Assembly: GCF_938017615.1 (NCBI RefSeq)
Contig: NZ_CALIJA010000168.1
Span: 1 to 11,594, forward strand
Reading direction: 5' to 3'
DNA length: 11,594 nt
DNA from: an uncultured Campylobacter sp.
GTDB taxonomy: Bacteria > Campylobacterota > Campylobacteria > Campylobacterales > Campylobacteraceae
Made by a program: the position numbers and the translations under genes. Below, piece by piece: positions 6,577 to 11,594 of the stretch. Positions within the stretch are counted from its first letter, which is position 1; each line of letters begins with the position of its first letter. A model generated the notes under the pieces. It did no database searches, had not been told where the DNA came from, and worked only from the letters and a program-made list of their open reading frames with translations.

Positions 6577-7931
6577 AATCTTACATCGACGGCTTGCTGC
6601 TAAATTTAAAGCGCGCCAATCCCGGCCAGGAGGTCTTTATCCAAGCATCGACCGAGATTTTATACTCGCTCATACCGCTTCTAAAGCGCGACGAGCGATA
6701 TGTGAAAAACAAAATTTTAGAGCGCATTTTAGCGCCCGAGCGCACGATGATGTTTCGCGTCGTCTATATGAGCGACGGCGGCGAGCCCTGCGTGCATACA
6801 GGATACCGCATAGAGTTCAACTCCGCTTTAGGGCCTTACAAAGGCGGACTGCGCTTTCATCCGAGCGTAAATTTAGGCGTTTTGAAATTCTTAGGGTTTG
6901 AGCAAATTTTTAAAAATTCCCTCACGGGTCTTAATATCGGCGGCGCAAAAGGGGGCGCAAATTTCGATCCCAAGGGCAAGAGCGACGGCGAGATTATGAG
7001 ATTTTGTCAAGCTTTTATGTTAGAACTTCACCGCCTAATCAGCTCCAATACCGACGTGCCCGCGGGCGACATCGGCGTGGGCGGCCGCGAGATCGGCTAT
7101 ATGTACGGCGCGTATAAAAAACTCACCCGCAGATTCGACGGCGCGCTTACGGGCAAGGGGTTAAGCTGGGGCGGTAGTCTTGCGCGCACCGAGGCTACGG
7201 GCTACGGCTCGGTGTATTTCGCAAACGAGATGCTCTCTACCAGGGGCGATTCGCTGCACGGCAAAATTTGCACGATCTCGGGCGCCGGCAACGTCGCGAT
7301 CTACACCGCCGAAAAGCTCTATCAAATGCAGGCTAAGCCCGTTACGGTAAGCGATTCCACGGGCTTTATCTATGATGCCGAGGGAATTGACGTAATGCTT
7401 CTTAAAAAGCTAAAAGAGCAGCTGCGCGTAGGGCTTTGCGAATATGCCAAAGAGCGTCCCGGCGCAAAATTTACCCCCGCAAGCGCCTATCCCGTAGGCC
7501 GCAACGGCGTGTGGAGCGTGCCGTGCGACGCGGCATTTCCGAGCGCTACGCAAAACGAGCTTAATCTGGACGATGCGCGAACCCTTTACGCCAACGGATG
7601 CCGCATGGTTTGCGAGGGCGCGAATATGCCCAGCACGCTTGAGGCGATCGATTTTATGCTCTCACAAAAAGACTTTCTTTTCGGTCCTGCGAAAGCGGCG
7701 AATGCGGGCGGCGTGGCTACGAGCGGGCTTGAGATGGCGCAAAACGCGCAGATGGCGTCGTGGAGCTTCGAGCAGGTCGACGGCAAGCTGCGCGAGATCA
7801 TGCGTCACATATTTCGCACCAGCTACGAGACCTCGAAGGAATTCGGCGCGGAGGGCAATCTCGTGCTGGGCTCGAATATCGCGGGCTTTCGCCGCGTAGC
7901 CGACGCGATGCTGGATCAAGGGCTGGTTTAG
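6573..7931 (+). CDS. gdhA: NADP-type glutamate dehydrogenase
   Basis: This 452-residue enzyme catalyses reductive amination of 2-oxoglutarate to glutamate and would assimilate ammonia. The length and motifs match hexameric bacterial GdhA, close to the H. pylori protein as I recall it: RIEFNSALGPYKGGLRFHPS (79-98), GGAKGG (123-128, with catalytic Lys126), PAGDIGVG (163-170, with catalytic Asp166), GKGLSWGGS (194-202), the nucleotide loop SGAGNVA (236-242) and CEGANMPS further on. NADP specificity is inferred from overall resemblance. After KGG the sequence reads ANFDPKG where SDFDPKG is usual. A very strong Shine-Dalgarno (AAAGGAGG, 6561-6568) sits inside the end of mqnA, so gdhA may be translated more than mqnA from the same message. 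C. jejuni is known to use the GS/GOGAT route and, as far as I recall, lacks gdhA. Confidence 0.95.
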   Translation: MKSYIDGLLLNLKRANPGQEVFIQASTEILYSLIPLLKRDERYVKNKILERILAPERTMMFRVVYMSDGGEPCVHTGYRIEFNSALGPYKGGLRFHPSVNLGVLKFLGFEQIFKNSLTGLNIGGAKGGANFDPKGKSDGEIMRFCQAFMLELHRLISSNTDVPAGDIGVGGREIGYMYGAYKKLTRRFDGALTGKGLSWGGSLARTEATGYGSVYFANEMLSTRGDSLHGKICTISGAGNVAIYTAEKLYQMQAKPVTVSDSTGFIYDAEGIDVMLLKKLKEQLRVGLCEYAKERPGAKFTPASAYPVGRNGVWSVPCDAAFPSATQNELNLDDARTLYANGCRMVCEGANMPSTLEAIDFMLSQKDFLFGPAKAANAGGVATSGLEMAQNAQMASWSFEQVDGKLREIMRHIFRTSYETSKEFGAEGNLVLGSNIAGFRRVADAMLDQGLV

Positions 7932-7956
7932 GCCTGCTTATCGTGCCGAAAGCCGC

Positions 7957-8002
7957 AGCTCGCTTTTAAATTTAAACTCTTTAAATTTACGAAGAGCTTT
8001 TT
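7957..8002 (+). terminator. likely gdhA terminator
   Basis: TAAATTTAAA (7967-7976) and TTTAAATTTA (7980-7989) form a perfect ten-base-pair inverted repeat around a CTC loop. An outer pairing, AGCTC (7957-7961) with GAGCT (7994-7998), encloses it. T's run from 7998 to 8002. The inner stem is all A/T and so weak, but the outer GC pairs and T-run 25-70 bases after the gdhA stop fit a terminator. Confidence 0.5.
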
Positions 8003-8357
8003 GGCTGCTTTGATAAAATTTCAATCGTTTGCGCTGAGGGTATGTGCGCTTCTCGACATAATTCGCTCTGTGCGGCTTGCGTTGATATCATGCGCGCTGT
8101 AAATTTTAAATGGCACTCAGGCGCAATGCAGTTTTTAAAATTTTAAGTCGTCATAGCGCCGATTTTAAATTTAAACGTAAGCGCGCAAAGTCCGCTGCCA
8201 AATTTTATCTTTAAATTTTGCCCGTTAAATTTAGCTTTGAAATTTGACGTTTAAAATTTAACTCGAAGGCGCTTTAAATTTAGCCTAAATTTTATCTTAG
8301 CTCGCCCGCGCAGCGCGTAAATTTAGACCGAACACGGGCTGAGCGTTTACCGCAGTT

Positions 8358-8366
8358 TGGCATAAT
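8358..8366 (+). promoter_or_regulatory. possible DUF4197 promoter (extended -10)
   Basis: TGGCATAAT matches TG-n-(T/C)ATAAT at a suitable distance (start near 8373) from the ATG at 8395. The T-rich pattern expected upstream in Campylobacter is only partly present, so this is tentative. Confidence 0.35.
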
Positions 8367-8394
8367 GGCGCAAATTTTATCCAAAGGTTGCAAT

Positions 8395-9126
8395 ATGAAA
8401 AAATTTATGGTTTTACTCGCCGCTGCGGCGCTGTCGTTCGCGCATGCGGACGTTACGGATATCCTGAAGCAGGGCGCAGACGTGCTCGGTGCGACTCAGA
8501 GCGGAAACTACAAAGACCTGCTTGCCTCGGCTACGAACCGCGCCGTAGCCGAGCTCGCCAAGGGCTATATCCACAGCAAGACCGCTAAAATCGAGCTTCC
8601 TCCTTCGCTGAAGGCCGCTGCAAAGCTTGCGAGAAAGGTGGGCGGCGATAAATGGGAACGCGAGCTCGTCGTGAGTATGAACGATGCCGCTACCAAGGCG
8701 GTGAGCGGCGCATCAAAGATATTTTTGCAAGATCTGAAATCTATGAGCGATGCCGACGTTAAAAAGCTCATCGGCGGCGGCGACACGGCGCTTAGCGAGT
8801 ATTTACAGAGCAAATCGGGCGCGAAGCTACGGGCGGTTTTCAGACCGATCGTAAGCGATATGATGAGCAAAAACAGCTTCGCGACGGCGTATAACGGGCT
8901 AAATTCCTTCGCGCAAAACAAGATCGCGGGTAATGAAGCGGTGCAAAGCATCGCGCGCGGGCTGGGCGCGAGCGAGTATCTGCCTAAGCAGGGCGAGGAT
9001 TTGAACGATTACATCACGCAAAAGACGCTGGACGGGCTATTTGCGGTGATGAGGGAAAAAGAAAGCGCGCTTCGCGGCAGCGCCGTCGGCAAAGGTGCTG
9101 GGATTTTAGGCAAGGTGCTGAAATAA
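8395..9126 (+). CDS. secreted DUF4197 protein
   Basis: This 243-residue protein has a signal peptide (MKKFMVLLAAAALSFAHA, 1-18) and a mature part that matches the DUF4197 family from memory. Marks include DILKQG, a KIELPPSLKAAAKLARKVGG stretch, ELVVSMNDAATKAV, a following DLKSMSDADVKKLIGGGD segment, RPIVSDMM and the C-terminal YITQKTLDGLFAVM. It is nearly all helical, without membrane segments, and should be periplasmic. The function of the family is not known to me. The start at 8395 is chosen over an in-frame ATG at 8365 because AAAGG (8384-8388) precedes it at the right distance and the signal peptide begins there. The upstream ATG overlaps the proposed -10 box. The gene stands alone, with no operon partner before the junction at about 9255. 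It is richer in G and C than its upstream spacer. Confidence 0.85.
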   Translation: MKKFMVLLAAAALSFAHADVTDILKQGADVLGATQSGNYKDLLASATNRAVAELAKGYIHSKTAKIELPPSLKAAAKLARKVGGDKWERELVVSMNDAATKAVSGASKIFLQDLKSMSDADVKKLIGGGDTALSEYLQSKSGAKLRAVFRPIVSDMMSKNSFATAYNGLNSFAQNKIAGNEAVQSIARGLGASEYLPKQGEDLNDYITQKTLDGLFAVMREKESALRGSAVGKGAGILGKVLK

Positions 9127-10414
9127 AGCTCGCGGCGAGGCTTTGCGCAAATTCCGCTGTATAGCTGCTTATAATTGCTTTGCCGCCGCCTGCGTAGTCT
9201 AAATTGCGCGCAAAGTGCCCGCTTGCGCGAAGCGGCTGCTTGCGGCAAATCATCGGGTGCGCGGCGAAACCGAACGCCAAACCCGTCGAGATGCTGTTTG
9301 TCAGCGGGATGAGCACGATGATGAGGAATGCAGGGAACCACTCTGAGAAATCCTGAAAGTGGATGTTTTCGAGCTGCTGCATCATCAGAGCCCCTGTGAT
9401 GATGATGACCGGCGCAACAGCCGCCTGCGGAACGTAGGCGAGCAGCGGGATGAATACGAGCGTGAGCAGGAACAGTGCGCCGCCGACGAGTGCCGTCAGC
9501 CCGCTCCGCCCTCCTTCGACAATGCCCGCCGCACTCTCTGCGGCAGCAACCGTCGGGCTCGTCCCGAGCACCGAGGACAGCACCGCTGTCAGAGACGAGG
9601 CGCGGAACGCGTTGCGGAACTTCTCCGTATCGGGCAGCAGCCCTTCGAGCAATCCGATGGACTCAAAGACGAGGATCATCGTCATCGAGAATACCGCAAG
9701 CCAGAACGAAATCGTCAGCACGGAGGAGAAATCCTCTACAAAGAGCAGTGCACCGTACTCGCCGAGCCGCGTCATATCAATCTCAATCGTATTCGCGTGG
9801 ACGAGGTCGAACACATTGGCGATGACCGTCACAATGAGGATGGCGATGAAAAAACCGCCCTTCACCCGCTGCTGGTAGAACAGCAGGCTCAACACGAGAC
9901 CGAGGAGTGCGAGCTGCGCAGACGGATTTTGCAGATCGCCGAGCGCGAGGATCGAGTTCTCGCCGGCACGAATCAGCTCTGCCTTCTCCAGTCCGATCTC
10001 CACGAGGAACAACCCGATGCCCGCCGTCACTGCGTATTTCAGCGATTTCGGCACAGCGTCCGCCAGAACCCTGCCCGCGCGCGTCACCGCCAACGCGAAG
10101 AAGATGAGCGCCGAGACGAGCGAGATGGCAAGCGCCTCCTGCCAACGGAACCCCATGTTCGTCACGACGGTATATGTGAAGAACGCATTGATCCCCATGC
10201 CGGGGGTCAAGATGATCGGCGCATCCGCCCAGAGTGCCATCAGCAGACATCCGACCGCCGAGGCGAATATCGTTGCGAACACGCTCAGCTCCGCCGGGAT
10301 TCCGCCGTCTGCAAGAATCAACGGGTTGACGATGATGATGTACGAGATGGCAAAGAACGATGTCAGCCCAGCCATCACCTCCACGCGCTTGCTCTGCACG
10401 TTGTCCGAACGCAT
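9014..10414 (-). CDS. NCS2-family purine permease, truncated and read through the junction
   Basis: Residues 1-387 (10414 down to 9254) are an inner-membrane transporter of the AzgA/PbuG branch of the NCS2 family, which imports purine bases such as adenine, guanine or hypoxanthine with protons. Marks are LTSFFAISYIIIVNP (17-31), GMGINAFFTY (72-81), FESIGLLEG (250-258), GTSPTVAAAESAAG (284-297) and EGGRSGLTA (300-308), with many hydrophobic helices. GGGGAG lies six bases before the ATG. After residue 387 the similarity stops. The last 79 codons come from the minus strand of Campylobacter-like DNA, overlap the DUF4197 gene and are rich in Ser, Arg and Cys. So the real protein lacks its final helices here, and the natural stop is not in the window. 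The position 251-254 ESIG, where DTIG is common, might bear on substrate. It is divergent from the Crp/Fnr-type gene. Confidence 0.85.
   Translation of the reverse strand: MRSDNVQSKRVEVMAGLTSFFAISYIIIVNPLILADGGIPAELSVFATIFASAVGCLLMALWADAPIILTPGMGINAFFTYTVVTNMGFRWQEALAISLVSALIFFALAVTRAGRVLADAVPKSLKYAVTAGIGLFLVEIGLEKAELIRAGENSILALGDLQNPSAQLALLGLVLSLLFYQQRVKGGFFIAILIVTVIANVFDLVHANTIEIDMTRLGEYGALLFVEDFSSVLTISFWLAVFSMTMILVFESIGLLEGLLPDTEKFRNAFRASSLTAVLSSVLGTSPTVAAAESAAGIVEGGRSGLTALVGGALFLLTLVFIPLLAYVPQAAVAPVIIITGALMMQQLENIHFQDFSEWFPAFLIIVLIPLTNSISTGLAFGFAAHPMICRKQPLRASGHFARNLDYAGGGKAIISSYTAEFAQSLAASFISAPCLKSQHLCRRRCREARFLFPSSPQIARPASFA
9245..9265. other. junction between Campylobacter-like and Selenomonas-like DNA
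   Basis: Right of about 9257 the minus strand encodes a conserved NCS2 permease, up to GLAFGFAAHP (residues 378-387). Left of it the frame stays open but encodes nothing like the family's last helices and soon runs antisense into the DUF4197 gene. Base composition, codon style and the AAATTT words change at the same place. There is no tRNA, transposase, inverted repeat or att-like repeat at the join. I infer an assembly chimera. Confidence 0.75.
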
Positions 10415-10437
10415 ACCGCACTCCCCTTTCTTTTTTG

Positions 10438-10443
10438 ATTATA
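10438..10443 (-). promoter_or_regulatory. possible permease promoter (-10 TATAAT)
   Basis: The minus strand reads TATAAT here, about 24 bases before the permease ATG. Only a poly-T tract lies at the -35 distance, so the promoter is tentative. Confidence 0.4.
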
Positions 10444-10478
10444 CTAAATATGCCAAACGAAAAAAAAGGACATGTGAC

Positions 10479-10507
10479 TTTTCAGCGCGCTTTTTTTTCG
10501 CTAAAAT
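10479..10507 (+). promoter_or_regulatory. possible promoter of the Crp/Fnr-type gene
   Basis: TTTTCA (10479-10484) and TAAAAT (10502-10507) are spaced by 17 bases and lie 31 bases before the ATG. A TGTGA half-site (10473-10477) just upstream could be part of an autoregulatory operator, but no convincing second half is seen. Confidence 0.35.
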
Positions 10508-10538
10508 AGAAAGAGACTGCACTGAGAGGAGAGTCACC

Positions 10539-11189
10539 ATGCTGTTACCGTCGTTCCCCGAGATACCGCCACACCTGCTGCGCGTTGCGCGGCCGCTCAC
10601 ATTCCAGCCCGACGAGATCATCCGCTGCAAGGGGACGCATGCCGACACGGTCTACATCCTCCTCGCAGGACGCGTGCGCATCATCAACGAGTTCTCAAGC
10701 GGCGATCGGTATGTGTTTGCCATCGCCGACCCGCCCACATTCCTCGGCGAGTACGAGGCACTTGCAGGTACGCCGTACTATGCCGCAACGTGTGAGGCAG
10801 AGACGGTATGCGATCTGCTCGCCATCAGTATCGACGCGTTTGGCTCATGGCTCCAGCACGACGCGGCAGCAGCGTTTTCCGTTGCCTGCATGATCGCACG
10901 AAAATCCTGGCCCATCTCGGACGAATACGGTCAGATCAAATACATGACGGTTCAATCGCGCCTCCTCGCCTACCTGGAAAAGAACCTGCCCGAATGCGAT
11001 GTCGCCGTGCGGTTCCCCATGCGCCGACAGGACATTGCCGATGCCATTGGCACGAGCCTAAAGACGGTCAACCGCAGCGTTGACCGCCTCCGTGCAGAGG
11101 GACTCCTCTCCCTCGATCGCGGCAAGCTCGCCCTTACCCCTGAGCAATGCGCCAAGGTGCGGGCAATCAATGCGTGTCAAAAGACATAA
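10539..11189 (+). CDS. Crp/Fnr-family transcription regulator
   Basis: This 216-residue protein has a cyclic-nucleotide-binding-like beta-barrel (about 18-105), a long dimer helix (about 107-145) and a Crp-type winged helix-turn-helix at 158-195 (RRQDIADAIGTSLKTVNRSV, 162-181). The ATG at 10539 is chosen because GAGAGGAGAG (10524-10533) precedes it; the open frame runs further upstream only because the antisense of the permease lacks stops. In the ligand pocket GEYEALAG (70-77) is present, but the Arg-Ser pair that holds cAMP phosphate in E. coli CRP is replaced by Tyr81-Ala82. The N-terminal cysteine set of FNR is also absent. It therefore probably senses something other than cAMP or an Fe-S cluster state. 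Being divergent from a purine permease, it may regulate it, but this is inference. Such proteins are common in Selenomonas and relatives. Confidence 0.85.
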   Translation: MLLPSFPEIPPHLLRVARPLTFQPDEIIRCKGTHADTVYILLAGRVRIINEFSSGDRYVFAIADPPTFLGEYEALAGTPYYAATCEAETVCDLLAISIDAFGSWLQHDAAAAFSVACMIARKSWPISDEYGQIKYMTVQSRLLAYLEKNLPECDVAVRFPMRRQDIADAIGTSLKTVNRSVDRLRAEGLLSLDRGKLALTPEQCAKVRAINACQKT

Positions 11190-11296
11190 AGAAACCGTTG
11201 ATGTGCTGAATTCATCGACATTCCCTTAGATGTATTGGGGGAAATATAAAATCGGGATAAAGGTCCTAAAAGTATGTATGTAAATCGGAATAATGA

Positions 11297-11326
11297 TTGA
11301 CGTATTCCGCATATTTCATGTATAAT
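11297..11326 (+). promoter_or_regulatory. leuS promoter, near-consensus sigma-70
   Basis: TTGACG (11297-11302) and TATAAT (11321-11326) are 18 bases apart. Transcription should start near 11333, giving a leader of about 60 bases. The leader is too short for a T-box riboswitch, and I see no T-box motif. Confidence 0.7.
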
Positions 11327-11393
11327 ATATCAAAACTATTGATAGTATAGCCGTATGATTTGTCAGTCGAATACTGGGAGGAGCAGGAGTATA

Positions 11394-11594
11394 GTGGAGA
11401 GATATTGCCCGCAGGAGATTGAGGCGAAATGGCAGAACATCTGGGAGACAGAGCGCAGCTGCCACACGGAGATGGATGACACGAAGCCAAAGTATTATGT
11501 GCTTGAGATGTTCCCCTATCCGTCGGGAAAACTCCACATGGGGCATGTCCGCAACTACTCGATTGGCGATGTGGTAGCACGTTTTCGGACGATG
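11394..11594 (+). CDS. leuS: leucyl-tRNA synthetase, 5' part only
   Basis: The first 67 codons of a class I synthetase that loads leucine onto tRNA(Leu) run to the window end. The product reads ERYCPQEIEAKWQNIW (2-17), then YYVLEMFPYPSG (34-45), HMGH (48-51, the HIGH motif) and NYSIGDVVARF (54-64), all as expected for bacterial LeuS. The start is a GTG at 11394, supported by GGGAGGAG (11376-11383) and AGGAG (11385-11389). The family begins in this region, and no ATG in this frame lies close upstream. The sequence style is Negativicutes, most like Selenomonas from memory. As an essential single-copy gene it argues that this part is a chromosomal fragment of another organism, not an acquired island. 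Confidence 0.92.
   Translation, partial: MERYCPQEIEAKWQNIWETERSCHTEMDDTKPKYYVLEMFPYPSGKLHMGHVRNYSIGDVVARFRTM

Larger units (their letters stand above)
7932..8394. other. 463-base non-coding region packed with AAATTT
   Basis: I see no gene or structural RNA here. Both strands are broken by stops, and there is no tRNA-like fold. The palindrome AAATTT occurs about 15 times between 7968 and 8377, often as TTTAAATTTAAA or TAAATTTTA, mixed with GC-rich bits (GCGCGC, CGCGCAGCGCG). The left end holds a likely gdhA terminator and the right end the DUF4197 promoter and ribosome-binding site. It may be an over-long intergenic region or the remains of a decayed gene. Confidence 0.6.

Noticed and set aside
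8365..8394. Upstream ATG for the DUF4197 protein
   Set aside because: It would put ten extra residues before a normal signal peptide, and it overlaps the likely -10 box. The ATG at 8395 has AAAGG at the right distance.
7932..8394. tRNA, small RNA or CRISPR array in the long spacer
   Set aside because: The AAATTT words are irregularly spaced with unrelated flanks, no cloverleaf can be drawn, and no repeat longer than about 12 bases recurs.
9359..10438. Open frame of 359 codons on the plus strand
   Set aside because: It is the antisense of the permease, made of Arg, Glu, Asp, His and Gln with no hydrophobic core, and has no ribosome-binding site. This is the usual shadow of a GC-rich gene.
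10017..10538. 174-codon upstream extension of the Crp/Fnr-type frame
   Set aside because: It lies antisense to the permease, and a good ribosome-binding site and a family-like start are at 10539.
11190..11393. T-box or other riboswitch before leuS, and a terminator after the regulator
   Set aside because: The promoter leaves only about 60 bases of leader and no T-box sequence is seen. The GTTGATG/CATCGAC pairing at 11197-11219 is short, needs a wobble pair and has no T-run.
9014..11594. Recent horizontal transfer of a permease-regulator-leuS block into Campylobacter
   Set aside because: A block with an essential tRNA synthetase, its own consensus promoter and no mobility genes, joined in the middle of a gene, is better explained as a chimeric assembly. 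Read data could overturn this.

Overview
The window is made of two pieces from unrelated bacteria. Bases 1 to about 9250 look like an epsilonproteobacterium close to Campylobacter, probably one of the higher-GC oral or gut species. This part has a SurA-like chaperone, gltX and malic enzyme in the same order as I recall for Cj1289-Cj1288c-Cj1287c of C. jejuni. It also has a futalosine-pathway gene (mqnA), a DUF4197 protein, T-rich promoters and very frequent AAATTT words. From about 9255 to the end the style changes: codons ending in G or C predominate, I find no AAATTT at all, and the genes are of Negativicutes/Firmicutes type, most like Selenomonas. The most economical reading is a chimeric contig from a mixed (for example oral) sample, not a natural locus.

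Layout of the Campylobacter-like part. Bases 1-102 hold the 3' end of an unidentified plus-strand gene, followed by an AT-rich spacer. A minus-strand periplasmic SurA/PpiC-type chaperone (336-1226) is divergent from a plus-strand run: gltX (1311-2690), malic enzyme (2692-3948), nicotinate phosphoribosyltransferase pncB (3993-5441) and a small lipoprotein (5434-5805). These four are tightly spaced or overlapping and probably form one operon. A hairpin plus T-run (5824-5860) separates them from mqnA (5884-6576) and gdhA (6573-7931), which overlap by ATGA. A candidate terminator follows gdhA. Then comes a 463-base non-coding stretch packed with AAATTT, then a secreted DUF4197 protein (8395-9126).

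Layout of the Selenomonas-like part. A minus-strand NCS2-type purine permease (start at 10414) is cut by the junction after residue 387. Its last 79 codons are read from the wrong strand of Campylobacter-like DNA. It is divergent from a Crp/Fnr-family regulator (10539-11189). A near-consensus sigma-70 promoter (11297-11326) then leads into the first 67 codons of leuS (11394 to the window end).

The Campylobacter-like genes are mostly central metabolism: glutamyl-tRNA charging, malate to pyruvate, NAD salvage, menaquinone synthesis and ammonia assimilation into glutamate. I found no CRISPR array, IS element, phage gene, toxin-antitoxin pair or defence system. The points most worth a second look are the junction, a set of competing hairpins in front of mqnA, face-to-face promoters between the chaperone gene and gltX, and the AAATTT-dense spacer.
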